Shown: in pieces, positions 42,322 to 53,097 of the stretch
How the letters are laid out: each line of letters begins with the position of its first letter
How positions within the stretch are numbered: the stretch's first letter is position 1
Assembly (NCBI RefSeq): GCF_001042525.2
Contig: NZ_CP011921.2
Location: forward strand, 930,001 to 994,000
Direction of reading: 5' to 3'
DNA length: 64,000 nucleotides
From: Francisella orientalis FNO12
Lineage (GTDB): Bacteria > Pseudomonadota > Gammaproteobacteria > Francisellales > Francisellaceae
Made by a program: the position numbers and the translations under genes
Notes under the pieces: model-generated
What the model was told of the DNA's origin: nothing
Databases searched by the model: none
The model's input: the letters and a program-made list of their open reading frames with translations, nothing else

Positions 42322-43872
42322 TTATTCCCACTCAATTGTTCCAGGTGGTTTACCTGTTACATCATAAACGACTCGTGATACTTGTTTAACTTCATTTACA
42401 ATTCTATTTGAAACTATAGATAAGAAGTCATAAGGCAAATTTGCCCATGTTGCAGTCATAAAATCAATACTGACCACCGCTCTTAATGCTATGACATATT
42501 CATATCTACGCTGATCTCCTACGACTCCAACTGACTTAACCGGTAAGAAAACACCGAAGGCCTGAGAAATATCATGATACAAATTATGCTTATAAAGCTC
42601 TTCAGTAAAGATCACATCTGCTTTTTGTAGAGTTTCAACATACTCTTTCTTAATTTCGCCTAATATCCGTACACCAAGACCTGGTCCTGGGAACGGATGT
42701 CTATAAAGCATATTATATGGTAAGCCTAAGCCTAAGCCTAGTTTACGTACTTCATCTTTAAACAGCTCTCTTAATGGTTCTAATAGTTTAAGCTTCATCT
42801 CTTTTGGCAAACCACCAACGTTATGATGAGATTTGATAACATGAGCTTTAGACTGACTATTACCAGCTGACTCAATTACATCGCTATATATTGTACCTTG
42901 AGCAAGCCATTTCGCATTGTCGATTTTAGCTGCTTCTTCATCAAAAATATCAACAAAAAGTTTACCTATAATTTTACGCTTTTCTTCAGGATCGCCGATA
43001 CCTTTTAGAGCATCTAAAAATCTATTTTTAGCATTTACACGAATAACATTAATATCCATATGCTCTGCAAATACTTCCATAACTTGGTCGCCTTCGTTAA
43101 AACGAAGTAATCCAGTATCTACAAATATACAGGTAAGTTGATCGCCAATAGCCTCATGTAATATTGCTGCTACCACAGATGAGTCAACACCACCTGATAA
43201 GCCTAAAATTACTCTATAACTTCCAACCTGTTTTTTTATTTCTTTAATATCGTTTTCAATAATATTTTCGATATTCCAAAGAGCATCACATTTACAGATA
43301 TTTAAAGCGAAATTTTCTATAATTTGTTTACCATTCTCTGTATGAGTAGTTTCAGGATGGAACTGTACTCCATAAAAAGGTTTACTCTTGTGAGCAACAG
43401 CTGCAACAGGAGCATTAGCTGATGATGCTATTACTTCAAAGTGTTCGCCAGTTTGAGTAACTTTATCACTATGACTCATCCATACAGACTGTTCTGTTTT
43501 AAGATTGGAAAATATATTTTCTGATGATTTTAAGATATTAATGATCGCTTTACCAAACTCACTTTGATCAGCACCTTTGACCTCTCCACCATGCTGCATC
43601 ACCATTGTTTGCATACCATAGCAGATACCTAAAACAGGAACTCCTAATTCAAAAACTATTTCCGGAGCTTTAACATCTGAGTCATACACAGACTCAGGAC
43701 CACCAGAAAGGATTATACCTTTAGCTTGATAATCTTTGATAAAATCATCTGTTATATCATGAGGAAATATTTCACAAAAGACGCCAACCTCTCTCACTCT
43801 ACGCGCGATAAGTTGAGTATATTGCGAACCAAAATCTAAAATCAAAATCTTATGATTATGTATATCTTTCAT
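42322..43872 (-). CDS. guaA: GMP synthase (glutamine-hydrolysing)
   Basis: Converts XMP to GMP using ATP and glutamine-derived ammonia. The 516-residue protein has a class I glutamine amidotransferase domain (residues 1-200) with nucleophile Cys84 in GICYG and the HPET His/Glu pair, then the ATP-pyrophosphatase domain with P-loop [14 protein letters not shown], and the dimerisation domain ending [13 protein letters not shown], the conserved GuaA C-terminus. It lies 83 bases upstream of dxs on the same strand. Confidence 0.97.
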   Translation of the reverse strand: MKDIHNHKILILDFGSQYTQLIARRVREVGVFCEIFPHDITDDFIKDYQAKGIILSGGPESVYDSDVKAPEIVFELGVPVLGICYGMQTMVMQHGGEVKGADQSEFGKAIINILKSSENIFSNLKTEQSVWMSHSDKVTQTGEHFEVIASSANAPVAAVAHKSKPFYGVQFHPETTHTENGKQIIENFALNICKCDALWNIENIIENDIKEIKKQVGSYRVILGLSGGVDSSVVAAILHEAIGDQLTCIFVDTGLLRFNEGDQVMEVFAEHMDINVIRVNAKNRFLDALKGIGDPEEKRKIIGKLFVDIFDEEAAKIDNAKWLAQGTIYSDVIESAGNSQSKAHVIKSHHNVGGLPKEMKLKLLEPLRELFKDEVRKLGLGLGLPYNMLYRHPFPGPGLGVRILGEIKKEYVETLQKADVIFTEELYKHNLYHDISQAFGVFLPVKSVGVVGDQRRYEYVIALRAVVSIDFMTATWANLPYDFLSIVSNRIVNEVKQVSRVVYDVTGKPPGTIEWE

Positions 43873-44005
43873 TTTTATAGAAATAAATATTTTCTTAAAA
43901 GAATATTTTAACCTAAATGAATTTGATTGTAATTAGCTTTTAGTGATAAATATAATATTAAATATATAGTCGTATAAGACTTTCGTAGGAAACTAAATTA
44001 TTAGA

Positions 44006-44782
44006 CTAATAAAAAAGCTCCATTACTCGACGTCTAAAGCTAAAATCAGGATACTCAACCCCAACAAAGTATAGACCATGTGCTTTAGCTGTTTCAGCTG
44101 CTCTCGTTCTGTCCTTAGCTTCTAATACTAGCTTAATCCATTCTGGAGATTCAAATTCTAAACCTACTTTTAGCAATGAGCCTATAAAATTTCTAATCAT
44201 ATGGTGCAGAAAAGCATTACCAATAACCTCAAATACTATAAAATTCCCCAGTTTGATAAACTCAGCTTTTTGAATATTTCTAAATGGCGTATTAGACTGA
44301 CATTGAGATGATCTAAAAGATGTAAAATCTTGTTCACCTAATAAGTATTTACAGGCTTGATTCATTTTATCTATATTTAACTCTCTATTTTCCCACAAAC
44401 AATGTTCCACAAATATTGGTGAACTAGTTATATTATTATAGATAATATAATTATAGGTTCTATTTATTGCTGTAAATCTCGAATTAAAATCATTATCAAC
44501 TTCTCTGATATCTAGTATTTTGATATCTTTTGGTAAAAGAGCATTTGTACCTCTCATCCAAGAGCTAAGAGTCCTATCTGCATCCGAATGAAAGTTAACA
44601 ACTTGCGAAGTCGCATGTACGCCGGTATCAGTTCGACCAGCACAAGTAACTTCTATATTTTGATTTGCAATTTTTGAGAGTGCTTTTTCTAGCTCTTCTT
44701 GAACACTTGGCGAATGAGATTGCCTTTGCCAACCACAGTAGTTTTTACCAAAGTACTCAATTTGTAGTAGATAATTTTTCAT
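44006..44782 (-). CDS. truA: tRNA pseudouridine(38-40) synthase TruA
   Basis: Modifies U38-U40 in the anticodon arm. The 258-residue protein has the catalytic Asp52 in [10 protein letters not shown], then [23 protein letters not shown] and the final [12 protein letters not shown] typical of TruA. It starts two bases after the esterase frame ends, so it is the last gene of the operon running from kdsC. Confidence 0.96.
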   Translation of the reverse strand: MKNYLLQIEYFGKNYCGWQRQSHSPSVQEELEKALSKIANQNIEVTCAGRTDTGVHATSQVVNFHSDADRTLSSWMRGTNALLPKDIKILDIREVDNDFNSRFTAINRTYNYIIYNNITSSPIFVEHCLWENRELNIDKMNQACKYLLGEQDFTSFRSSQCQSNTPFRNIQKAEFIKLGNFIVFEVIGNAFLHHMIRNFIGSLLKVGLEFESPEWIKLVLEAKDRTRAAETAKAHGLYFVGVEYPDFSFRRRVMELFY

Positions 44783-44784
44783 AA

Positions 44785-46603
44785 TTAGCCAAGAAATTTA
44801 ATAACTCTAGAGTGAAGTATTTCCATCTCTTTTAGAATCAATTTTGAGAAATTAATAAAACCACGCACTAAACTATCAAAATGATAATGTTGTACCTCAA
44901 CATCATGTCTAAGAAGTCTTTCAGCAAATAATAATCCCTCATCTTTTTTTAAAGGGTCATAGCCTGCTGTCATAACTAAAGTTCTCGGCATATTATCTAA
45001 TTCTTTGATATAAAATGGCGATATTTCTGGAGAGCGTTTGTCCATACTCTCTGGTACATACAACTCAGAATACCATTTAGTTTTTGCCTTGGTCAAAATA
45101 TAACCACTAGAGAAATCTTCTAATGATTTTGTTGGCATATGTGATAAATCTACAGATGGGTACAGAATAATATTATTCTCGATTTTAACAGTACCTTTTT
45201 GTAGTAGGTTATAAGTCGCTAAAACTGTCAAGTTAGCTCCTGCACTATCACCCATTAAAGTAAATTTCTTACGAGATACACCAAGTTTTTTGGAGTGCTG
45301 ATAAACATGTTCTGCAACAAACTCTACATCATTTAAACCAGCTGGAAACTTATGTTCAGGTGCAAGACGATAATCAATAGCAAAAACAATCCTATTAGTG
45401 GTTAATGAAAGCTTACGGCAAAAAGCATCAAATGAATCAAGTGTACCAAATACAAATCCTCCACCATGAGAAAAAATTATTACCTTAAGTTTCTCATCAA
45501 CTTTAGGATTATATACTCTAACAGGAATATTGTGACCATCATCATGTGTGATTTCAATATTTTCAACACTCTCAATATCCACTTTAGGATAACTATATAA
45601 CCCTAGTGATGCAGCTGCCTTTCTTGTAGCATCAATATCTTGACGATTACCATCTCTGTCAAACTTACTAATAAATGTCAATAGATCTTGTAATTTAGCA
45701 GGTATAGTTTTGATACCTCCATATAAGTCTAGAACCTTTTTAAGAATTTCTGCTTCAAGTGCTTCTTCATGCTCAGAATTATCCCTAGCTATAACTTTAA
45801 GCCATTCTTTTTTATTTGGAGATAATAATTCAATAGGTGTTGATAAGTACCGAGCAATACCTAGCTCATGACAATCATTTTCAGCATAAAATGACAAGTT
45901 ATTCACCATCCATTTGACAATTTTTTCAGCTTTATAATTATTTGTTTCTCTTATTTCTAAAACATTATACAAATTTCTAACATCATATGACCAAGGGACA
46001 TAGTCAACAATAAAGTTACAGCTAATATAGTTAAGTCCAGCTTCTCTTGCTAATGCAAACTCTGGGAAGGCGGTCATACCTATAACACCACCTCCCATGC
46101 TTTGGAAACATTTAGCATCAATTATTGTTGGAAATTGTGGACCCTCACAAACATAACACTGCTTAAAATGTATATCAAAATCAAATTCTTGCTTTTTAGT
46201 CCTAATCTCTTCAGCAATACTCTCAGTTATGGGTTTAATTAAGCAAACCTTGTTCACAAAAGGTAAACTCTCGCAAGGATTTTGTTCTATCAATGAACTA
46301 ATATGGAATAACCATATCTCCAGGTTTTAACTCTTCTCTTAAACTTCTAACTGAAGATAAGGCAATTATAGAAGTAGCTCCATATTTTTTCAAAGTATAT
46401 ACATTTGCTTTGTAGTTTATTTGATGTGGTAGTATATTCTGACCTAAGCCTGTTCTATTTAGGAATAATGCTTCTTTATCTTCTATTTTTATCTTAAAGA
46501 GACCATTTGAGCATAACCCAAATAGAGTTTCTCGTGATAGCTCCTCTATAATCTCAAAATCATCAAAAGATTCAAAACCACTACCTCCTACAATTGCCCA
46601 CAT
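44785..46603 (-). pseudogene. Fused MTA phosphorylase-like / HSL-type esterase gene, broken
   Basis: The N-terminal piece from ATG 46603 is MTAP-like (IVGGSGF, NYKANVYTLKKYGATSIIAL, ELKPGDMVIPY). It ends in TAG (46298-46300) where the family has Gln before FIDRTK, and a frameshift near 46250 follows. The long frame (46293-44785, 502 codons) continues MTAP (CYVCEGPQFPT, GMTAFPEFALAREAGL) to about residue 190. It then enters a hormone-sensitive-lipase-type esterase with HGGGF (276-280) and GDSAG (348-352). The catalytic His of the HGF motif is Arg477, so the esterase half is also doubtful. MTAP core residues are altered too (NRTGLGQ for RHGxGH). Confidence 0.8.
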
Positions 46604-46610
46604 ATATCAT

Positions 46611-47207
46611 TTATCCAAAAGTTGCTTCTAATATTTTTCTATCTTTACAAAAAAGGGCTATTCTAAATTTATCGCCATGATTTACTACTCCAACACCTCT
46701 AGGTGTTCCTGTCATCAGTAAATCATTTTCAGCCACAGATATCTCATTTTGACTTAAAAAATCTATAATTTGTTGAGGTTTATAAATCATTAAATCGTAG
46801 CTACCTTGTTGAATTAAGGAGTTATTTTTATATGCTTTAAAGTTTAAAAATTCAATATCTTGACTATCAATCTCAACAAAATCACTAATTATAGCGCTAT
46901 TATCAAAAGCTTTAGCTAATTCCCATGGTAGTCCATTACTCTTAAGTTTTGATTGCAAATTTCTATCAGTTAAATCTAAGCCTAAACCTACTACTTTTAT
47001 ATTTGAATCATGATCAAATGCAAAGACTATCTCACATTCATAATGTATTTCTCTAGTTGGGGATAATCCAAGATCTTTAGATATACTTGAATTAGGCTTA
47101 ATGAATATAACTGGACTATCTGGAACTTCATTATTTAGCTCATGAATATGTTCAACATAATTCCTACCAACACAAACCACTTTTGATTTTGTCAGATCAA
47201 TTTGCAT
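46611..47207 (-). CDS. Fumarylacetoacetate hydrolase-family protein (YcgM-like)
   Basis: A 198-residue single-domain FAH protein. KVVCVGRNYVEHIHELNN is the family opening, HYECEIVFAF gives the metal-binding E-x-E pair, and LLMTGTPRGVGVV is the conserved late loop. Short members of this type include acylpyruvases and oxaloacetate decarboxylases; the exact reaction here is not known. It is intact and sits between lptB and the broken MTAP-esterase gene with short spacers. Confidence 0.88.
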   Translation of the reverse strand: MQIDLTKSKVVCVGRNYVEHIHELNNEVPDSPVIFIKPNSSISKDLGLSPTREIHYECEIVFAFDHDSNIKVVGLGLDLTDRNLQSKLKSNGLPWELAKAFDNSAIISDFVEIDSQDIEFLNFKAYKNNSLIQQGSYDLMIYKPQQIIDFLSQNEISVAENDLLMTGTPRGVGVVNHGDKFRIALFCKDRKILEATFG

Positions 47208-47239
47208 AATTTATTTCCTTTTATAAATTGTGTAATCAA

Positions 47240-47971
47240 TTACAATTTAAAATCTTCTCCAAGATATACTTTTCTAACTGTCTCATCAGCTAAGACTTCT
47301 TCTGGAGAACCAGCGGCTAGCATATTTCCAGCATTCACAATATATGCTCTTTCACAAATATCAAGCGTCTCACGTACATTATGGTCTGTAATTAATACAC
47401 CTATCCCTCTATCTTTAAGATGTCTTACAACTTCTTTAATTTCAATTACCGAAACTGGGTCAACCCCTGCAAATGGTTCATCGAGGAGAATAAACTTAGG
47501 ATCCATAGATAATGCTCTTGCAATCTCAACCCTTCTTCGCTCTCCACCAGATAAACTCATACCTAAACTTTTGCGAATATGTTGAATACTAAATTCATCT
47601 AAAAGTTCATTAAGTTTTTCTTCTATTTGGATTTTATTAAGCTCTTTACGAGTTTCTAATATAGCTACAATATTATCTTCTACACTTAGCTTTCTAAATA
47701 CAGAAGCTTCTTGAGGTAAATATCCCAACCCTCTTCGTGCTCTTAAGTGAATTGGCATTTTTGTTACATCTTCATCACCCATACGTACCTTGCCACGTGT
47801 GGCAGCGACAAGTCCAACAATCATATAGAAAGATGTGGTTTTTCCCGCACCATTAGGACCTAGTAATCCAACAATTTCACCTGTTGAAACTTTCATAGAC
47901 ACATTATTTACTACCCAGCGAGCACCGTACTTTTTACCCAATCTTTTTGCTTCTAATGTATATTTTTCCAT
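47240..47971 (-). CDS. lptB: LPS export ABC transporter ATP-binding protein LptB
   Basis: Cytoplasmic ATPase of the LptB2FGC complex that extracts LPS from the inner membrane. The 243-residue protein has Walker [10 protein letters not shown] (38-46), the signature [15 protein letters not shown] (near 140) and Walker [14 protein letters not shown] followed by the switch H. It is the third gene of lptC-lptA-lptB, 18 bases after lptA. lptF and lptG are not here. Confidence 0.96.
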   Translation of the reverse strand: MEKYTLEAKRLGKKYGARWVVNNVSMKVSTGEIVGLLGPNGAGKTTSFYMIVGLVAATRGKVRMGDEDVTKMPIHLRARRGLGYLPQEASVFRKLSVEDNIVAILETRKELNKIQIEEKLNELLDEFSIQHIRKSLGMSLSGGERRRVEIARALSMDPKFILLDEPFAGVDPVSVIEIKEVVRHLKDRGIGVLITDHNVRETLDICERAYIVNAGNMLAAGSPEEVLADETVRKVYLGEDFKL

Positions 47972-47989
47972 TTTAAACCACTCTTAAAA

Positions 47990-48865
47990 TTATGTACTGG
48001 TGTTATAAGTGTTCAATCCTATCACACTTCCTTTTTGTCTATCTTTACCATAATCACCAATAGGTGTAAGCCCAGTATCAATTCTAGTCTGTTTCTGCAC
48101 CCCATCTAACATTATTGTAGATCTTCTATTTTCACTACCTGGAATAGATATTAAATCGTGATCAATATCAAAGATTACTTTTTCACCTTTGTAAACATTA
48201 TCATTTTGATAAGCTACAGCCTTTCTATACATTTCTAAATGTTTATCATCGACATGATAAATTATCATTTTTGATTTACCTTCAACAGGTCCCCTAGTGG
48301 CTGTTTTAACAGTCTTATAATCAGGATTTGAATTTGTAGGATAGGTATAGAATTGAGAATTATGATTATCATCCGAAATCATAGTAAATGTCTTTAGCTT
48401 CTTTTTATCATCTAAATTTATTACTAGTCTTTGACCAGATATAAAGTTACACTCTTTTTGCTCAGCACAAAGTTTTTTAGCTGTTGTTAGCCAACTTTGT
48501 TGTAATTGTTCTAGAGTAAATGAAGGATCTCTTTCGAAGTAAACAATATTATCTTTAGGCGTTGTAAGCTTATGACAAAGAATATGATTATTATGAATCT
48601 GCATCACAAATACATTGCCTAAATAAGTAATTACACGCTGATTATCATCATAGGTAACACTATCAGAACATATAGTAACAGGACCATACTCCTTTAGACT
48701 ATTAGTAGGCGAATTATCTTCTTTTTCATTATCAGCAACATTATCTTCTTGAAGTGCAGAATCATACATTTGCAAACTACTATCAATCTGATTTTCGCTT
48801 ACATCTGAAAAGGCATATGATGTAAACGAAAGAAAAATTGCCACAGTCAATCTAACTCGACGCAT
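47990..48865 (-). CDS. lptA: LPS transport periplasmic protein LptA
   Basis: Periplasmic OstA-fold protein that bridges LptC and LptD. It has a signal peptide (VAIFLSFTSYAFSD). The OstA-like repeats include ICSDSVTYDDNQRVITYLGN and KMIIYHVDDKHLEMYRKAVA then GEKVIFDIDHDLI. At 291 residues it is much longer than E. coli LptA (185); an acidic linker (residues 24-55) and an extra middle segment with HNHILCHKL account for this. The start overlaps the lptC end by 14 bases. Confidence 0.85.
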   Translation of the reverse strand: MRRVRLTVAIFLSFTSYAFSDVSENQIDSSLQMYDSALQEDNVADNEKEDNSPTNSLKEYGPVTICSDSVTYDDNQRVITYLGNVFVMQIHNNHILCHKLTTPKDNIVYFERDPSFTLEQLQQSWLTTAKKLCAEQKECNFISGQRLVINLDDKKKLKTFTMISDDNHNSQFYTYPTNSNPDYKTVKTATRGPVEGKSKMIIYHVDDKHLEMYRKAVAYQNDNVYKGEKVIFDIDHDLISIPGSENRRSTIMLDGVQKQTRIDTGLTPIGDYGKDRQKGSVIGLNTYNTST

Positions 48866-49487
48866 AGTAGCTCCTTACATTCTTTCCAAGTCTTATAACC
48901 TTTGAGTTTGAGTTGCCGGCTACTCCTATGCCTGTTGTATTATTACCAGTTTCAGGATCATACATTTTTGTAAATCTAGCATTATAAAAGTCTTTTGAAC
49001 CCGAGTTATAAAATATCTCTGACGTTTTAATGAAAATCTTATCCAAAGATGTTGAATCAGGCTTTTTATTATTTTGAGAGTCTACTGCATTGCCATTAGT
49101 ATATATAATAGAATCAACACCATCATATAAGTGAGTTAAGTTCTGCCCTGTAAACTGTTGAATATAACCATGTTTAGATTTAACTTGCCATTGCAACTTA
49201 CCAGTTTTACTATCATAACTTTTTTCAGTAAGATCAATCATGAATAAATCTTGATTAATATAACGCCTTAACTCTTTAGAAAAAAAGTTTGTTGCTAAAT
49301 TACCTTTTACATCATACTTATTATAAGTAAAATCAAAAGCTTTTAACTCAACTCGATTTTTTTGTTGATTACTTTTAAGAGGTTTTGCACCATCTAGAGC
49401 ATTATAACTTATATAAAGCATAGCAAAGATAATAATTATTATTGAGAGTACATTCGCAAATAAAGAATACTTAGTGAAGAACTTCAT
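48852..49487 (-). CDS. lptC: LPS export protein LptC
   Basis: Bitopic inner-membrane protein that receives LPS from LptB2FG and passes it to LptA. The 211-residue product has one N-terminal membrane helix (ANVLSIIIIIFAMLYISY) and a periplasmic OstA-like domain, with ELKAFDFTYNKYDVKGNLAT and GKLQWQVKSKHGYI as the recognisable parts. Sequence is divergent, so the call rests largely on its place between kdsC and lptA. Confidence 0.82.
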   Translation of the reverse strand: MKFFTKYSLFANVLSIIIIIFAMLYISYNALDGAKPLKSNQQKNRVELKAFDFTYNKYDVKGNLATNFFSKELRRYINQDLFMIDLTEKSYDSKTGKLQWQVKSKHGYIQQFTGQNLTHLYDGVDSIIYTNGNAVDSQNNKKPDSTSLDKIFIKTSEIFYNSGSKDFYNARFTKMYDPETGNNTTGIGVAGNSNSKVIRLGKNVRSYYASS

Positions 49488-49495
49488 CTTTATCT

Positions 49496-50035
49496 TTATT
49501 TCACTCCGCCAAACTCTAAAAAGTCATTAATGATTTTATTATGTAGTCCCATGTGCTTGATAATATAATCACAAAACTCTCTGACAGCAGCATTGCCACC
49601 TCTGTTTTGACAAATGTAGTCAGCATATTCTTTTACTATTTCTATCGAATCAAAAGGAGTTGCAGATAGTCCTACTTTATTCATCAAGACAAGATCTGGT
49701 AGATCATCACCCATATAAGCAATATCTTGATCATTTAAATCATACTTGTTTTTTAAGTTTTCGTATGCCTTAACTTTATTTTTTTGCCCTTGATAAATAT
49801 CTTCAGCATCTAAGCCCAAGCTTATAAATCTATCATGAACAATCTTTGATTCTTTGCCAGTTATAATAGCTACTCTAATACCTAACTTTTGAAGCAGGAC
49901 TAAGCCGAGTCCATCTTTGACATTAAAGTTTTTAAATTCATTCCCGTCATTTGAGATTATTATCCCACTATCAGTAAGAACCCCATCAACATCAAAGATC
50001 GCTAATTTAATATTTTTCTCTTTTCTTATTTTCAT
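49496..50035 (-). CDS. kdsC: 3-deoxy-D-manno-octulosonate 8-phosphate phosphatase KdsC
   Basis: HAD-superfamily phosphatase that makes Kdo from Kdo-8-phosphate for the LPS inner core. The 179-residue product shows motif I FDVDGVLTD (Asp15/Asp17), NVKDGLGLVLLQ, motif II AIITGKES and motif IV YMGDDLPDL. ATG 50035 (MKIRKEKNIK) fits the family length; an upstream frame extension is not homologous. It is followed after eight bases by lptC. kdsD (arabinose-5-phosphate isomerase), often adjacent, is missing here. Confidence 0.93.
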   Translation of the reverse strand: MKIRKEKNIKLAIFDVDGVLTDSGIIISNDGNEFKNFNVKDGLGLVLLQKLGIRVAIITGKESKIVHDRFISLGLDAEDIYQGQKNKVKAYENLKNKYDLNDQDIAYMGDDLPDLVLMNKVGLSATPFDSIEIVKEYADYICQNRGGNAAVREFCDYIIKHMGLHNKIINDFLEFGGVK

Positions 50036-50123
50036 TATTAACTTTAAAAAGAATATTTGATTCAATTTATAGATATTATCACAAATGATTCTGAGACTAA
50101 AATATTTAAAACAAAAGAAGAAT

Positions 50124-50645
50124 TTATTTATAGTTACTGATAGATTTTTTAATTTCTTGCTTAGCAAAAGCAGCATTATCCCAACCATCAACTTTTACCC
50201 ATTTGCCTGAATCAAGATCTTTATAATGAGTAAAGAAATGTTCAATTCTTTGCTTTAGTGTTACCGGTAAATCATCAACATCATTAATATGATCATACTC
50301 TTTAGTTAGCTTAGCGCTTGGTACCGCAATAATTTTAGCATCAACACCACCATCATCTTCCATTTTGAAAACACCAACAGCTCTACAGTTGATCACACAA
50401 CCTACTGCCAATGGATATGGGGCTAAAACTAATACATCAATAGGGTCACCATCATCATAAAGAGTATTTGGAACAAAACCATAGTTACACGGATATCTCA
50501 TTGTAGATGACATGAATCTATCAACTACAATCATATTACTATCTTTATCAAATTCATATTTGATCGGATCACTATCTTGAGGTATTTCAATTACAACATT
50601 GAAATCATTAGGAACATCTTTTCCACAAGGTATATTTTTTAGCAT
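50124..50645 (-). CDS. ppa: Inorganic pyrophosphatase
   Basis: Soluble family I pyrophosphatase, 173 residues, close to E. coli Ppa (176). It carries [20 protein letters not shown] near the start and the signature D-G-D-P-I-D-V-L in [14 protein letters not shown], whose aspartates bind magnesium. It hydrolyses pyrophosphate from biosynthetic reactions and so drives them forward. It is divergent from the carboxypeptidase gene. Confidence 0.96.
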   Translation of the reverse strand: MLKNIPCGKDVPNDFNVVIEIPQDSDPIKYEFDKDSNMIVVDRFMSSTMRYPCNYGFVPNTLYDDGDPIDVLVLAPYPLAVGCVINCRAVGVFKMEDDGGVDAKIIAVPSAKLTKEYDHINDVDDLPVTLKQRIEHFFTHYKDLDSGKWVKVDGWDNAAFAKQEIKKSISNYK

Positions 50646-50747
50646 AACAATTTCTCCTATATCTTTGCTAAAGCATAAACGCTTGATACACTACAAAAGA
50701 GTCTATCATAAAAACCTTTGTATTTATAACCTATAAATATTAAAATG

Positions 50748-50775
50748 TTGTGAGATATTATTTACAAATTACACT
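50748..50775 (+). promoter_or_regulatory. Possible sigma-70 promoter of the carboxypeptidase gene
   Basis: TTGTGA (50748-50753) and TACACT (50770-50775) are separated by 16 bases and lie 28 bases before the start codon, with AAGAGGAAA as ribosome site between. In such AT-rich DNA matches of this quality are frequent, so this is only a candidate. Confidence 0.25.
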
Positions 50776-50802
50776 TTAATCAAGATTTTAAAGAGGAAAA
50801 TT

Positions 50803-52137
50803 ATGAAATTTAAAAAGATAGTTTTATTAACAGCTAGTTTGGTGGCCACTACGGCTTTCGCAACTCCAAATATTTCGTCCAGTTCTGACCCATATTTTAA
50901 CGGCAGTAATGGACTAGAACAAAAAGATATAATAGTAAGACCAGTTAATATTGAATTAGATGCTCCAGCATGGGTGGCTATGAATTATCGTACTGGAGAT
51001 ATTGTTAGTCAAAAGAATATGGATGTTAGAAGACCTCCCGCTAGCTTAACAAAAATCATGACATCATATATTATTGCTAGTGAAATCAAAGCTGGAAATC
51101 TGAGTTGGGATACTATGGTACCGATAAGTGAAAAGGCTGCTTCTACTGGAGGATCTAAAATGTATGTAAAAGCTGGTGCTAAAGTTTCTGTCAAAAACTT
51201 AGTAACAGGTATGGATGTGGTTTCTGGTAATGATGCCACTATAGCTCTTGCTGAATATATCGGCGGAACAGCAGAAGCATTTACAGATTTAATGAATCAA
51301 ACAGCTAAAGCGATTGGAATGAATAATACTCATTTTGCTAACCCCGATGGTTTACCAGGAGGAGAACAATACACTACAGCTCATGATATGTCACTTTTAG
51401 CAAGATCTTACATATATAACTTCCCAGATGCATATAAGATATATGATGATAGAGGTTTAGTATGGAATGCTACAGAACAGGAGTCTGTAAGCATTGCAGA
51501 CCGTAAACAATGCTTGCCAAAATTCGATCGTTCTAGCGGCAGTGTATTAGAAAGTTTCTCTGCTAAAGGTTTAGATTCACAAACTCAGGATAAGTGTTCT
51601 AAATTATTTCCTAAGAGTGATAATTTTGTTCTTCAAAACAATAGAAATAGACTTCTATTCACTTTTGATGGTGCTGACGGCATGAAAACTGGTTATACGG
51701 ACGCAGCTGGTTACTGTCTAGTTTCTTCTGCGAAACAAGATGGTGAAAGATTCATTTCTGTAGTTCTTGGTACTAACAGTTCAGCTAAGAGAGACTCAGA
51801 ATCATCTAAACTGCTAAGATATGCTATAAGTAAATATGAAAATGTTCTACTATACAAGGCTAACTCGCCTGTTACGATAAGTGCGGATAATATTCCTAAT
51901 GCTAAGGCAGGACAAAAAATAACGGTTGCTTCAACTCAAAACATATACCAAACAGTTCCTAAAACATATATACCATTCTTAAAACAAGGTATAGTCTTCA
52001 CTCCAGGCATAAAAGCCCCAATTAAGAAAGGACAAACTGTAGGTGAGCTCGTTATAACACTTGGTGATACTAAAGAAAAAATAGCAAGCGTACCAGTAGT
52101 ATCGATGAATGATATATCACAGAGAGGCTGGTGGTAA
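50803..52137 (+). CDS. dacD: D-alanyl-D-alanine carboxypeptidase (PBP5/6 family)
   Basis: Periplasmic penicillin-binding protein that trims the terminal D-Ala of peptidoglycan pentapeptides. The 444-residue protein has a signal peptide cleaved after AFA (residue 20), and the active-site motifs SLTK (81-84), SGN (in DVVSGNDATIAL) and KTG (in MKTGYTDAAG). A PBP5-type C-terminal beta domain follows. A Cys-containing insertion between SGN and KTG (ADRKQCLP and QDKCSKLFP) lengthens it against E. coli PBP5 (403). The symbol follows PBP6b-like naming and is less certain than the function. Confidence 0.9.
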   Translation: MKFKKIVLLTASLVATTAFATPNISSSSDPYFNGSNGLEQKDIIVRPVNIELDAPAWVAMNYRTGDIVSQKNMDVRRPPASLTKIMTSYIIASEIKAGNLSWDTMVPISEKAASTGGSKMYVKAGAKVSVKNLVTGMDVVSGNDATIALAEYIGGTAEAFTDLMNQTAKAIGMNNTHFANPDGLPGGEQYTTAHDMSLLARSYIYNFPDAYKIYDDRGLVWNATEQESVSIADRKQCLPKFDRSSGSVLESFSAKGLDSQTQDKCSKLFPKSDNFVLQNNRNRLLFTFDGADGMKTGYTDAAGYCLVSSAKQDGERFISVVLGTNSSAKRDSESSKLLRYAISKYENVLLYKANSPVTISADNIPNAKAGQKITVASTQNIYQTVPKTYIPFLKQGIVFTPGIKAPIKKGQTVGELVITLGDTKEKIASVPVVSMNDISQRGWW

Positions 52138-52162
52138 TTTAAACTAAAATAAAGGGTTTACA

Positions 52163-52447
52163 ATGTCTGAAGATAATAAAAATGAACAACCAGAAACTTT
52201 TTTTGAATTTCCTTGCCAGTTTCCGATTAAAATAATGGCAAATCCACAAAAAGAGACTGTTGAGTTTATTCTTAAAGTTTTTGAAAAACATGTACCAAAA
52301 CATGATGAAATTGATTTTAATACTAAAGAAAGTAAAACTGGCAAGTATATATCTATTACAGCCATATTTACAGCTGATAGTAAAGAACAGCTAGATAATA
52401 TTTACAAAGAAATTTCTAGTCATCCTAAAGTACACATGGTTTTATAA
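52163..52447 (+). CDS. ybeD: DUF493 family protein YbeD
   Basis: A 94-residue protein of the UPF0250/DUF493 family, with [14 protein letters not shown] near the start and [20 protein letters not shown]-like later strands (ferredoxin-like fold). In enterobacteria ybeD lies between dacA and lipB. The same carboxypeptidase-ybeD-lipB order here strongly supports the assignment. The molecular role is not known. Confidence 0.92.
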   Translation: MSEDNKNEQPETFFEFPCQFPIKIMANPQKETVEFILKVFEKHVPKHDEIDFNTKESKTGKYISITAIFTADSKEQLDNIYKEISSHPKVHMVL

Positions 52448-52460
52448 TAATTCTTATTCT

Positions 52461-53078
52461 ATGAAAGAAGATATCATAATTAGAGATTTAGGATTGCAGC
52501 CATATTCTGATGTTTTTAAACAAATGGCTGATTTTACAATCGAACGCGATAACACTACTAAGGATGAGATTTGGCTTGTTGAACATCCTAGTGTCTTTAC
52601 ACAGGGCAAGCATAGTAAACCCGAGCACGTTTTAAACCCACATGATATACCAATTGTTGAAACTGATCGTGGTGGACAAGTTACATATCATGGTCCTGGT
52701 CAGGTTGTTATATATTTTATGCTTGACATAAAAAGAAATAAACTTGGTGCAAAGAAATTGGTCGATATAGTTGAGCAAGCCTGTACAAATATACTTCAGA
52801 AGCATTATAATCTCAATTCTCACACTATTGAAAATGCTCATGGCATATATATAAATAACAAAAAAATTGCTTCTCTTGGTTTAAGAATAAAGCAAGGTAA
52901 AAGCTACCATGGCATTGCTATAAATACTAAAATGGATCTTATGCCATTTAGCTATATTAATCCATGTGGATATACCAATTTAGAGATGTGTCAATTATCT
53001 GATTTTTTTGACAGAATAGATGTTAAGACTATACAAAACCAATATGTCAATGAATTTATAGAATTGATTGAGCTATAA
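52461..53078 (+). CDS. lipB: Octanoyl-[acyl carrier protein]-protein N-octanoyltransferase LipB
   Basis: Transfers octanoate from acyl-ACP to the lipoyl domains of 2-oxoacid dehydrogenases, the first step of lipoate synthesis. The 205-residue protein has [15 protein letters not shown], the signature [24 protein letters not shown] (catalytic Lys) and the acyl-enzyme Cys in INPCGYTNL. lipA is not in the window. Confidence 0.95.
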   Translation: MKEDIIIRDLGLQPYSDVFKQMADFTIERDNTTKDEIWLVEHPSVFTQGKHSKPEHVLNPHDIPIVETDRGGQVTYHGPGQVVIYFMLDIKRNKLGAKKLVDIVEQACTNILQKHYNLNSHTIENAHGIYINNKKIASLGLRIKQGKSYHGIAINTKMDLMPFSYINPCGYTNLEMCQLSDFFDRIDVKTIQNQYVNEFIELIEL

Positions 53079-53097
53079 ATAAATTGTAAGAAATTTT

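Noticed and set aside
43886-43912. Hairpin upstream of guaA as a purine riboswitch or terminator
   Set aside because: It is a seven-base-pair A:T stem without conserved purine-aptamer elements and lies in a very AT-rich spacer.
50036-50191. A 52-residue N-terminal extension of KdsC
   Set aside because: It is not homologous to the family, overlaps ppa, and MKIRKEKNIK gives the normal length.
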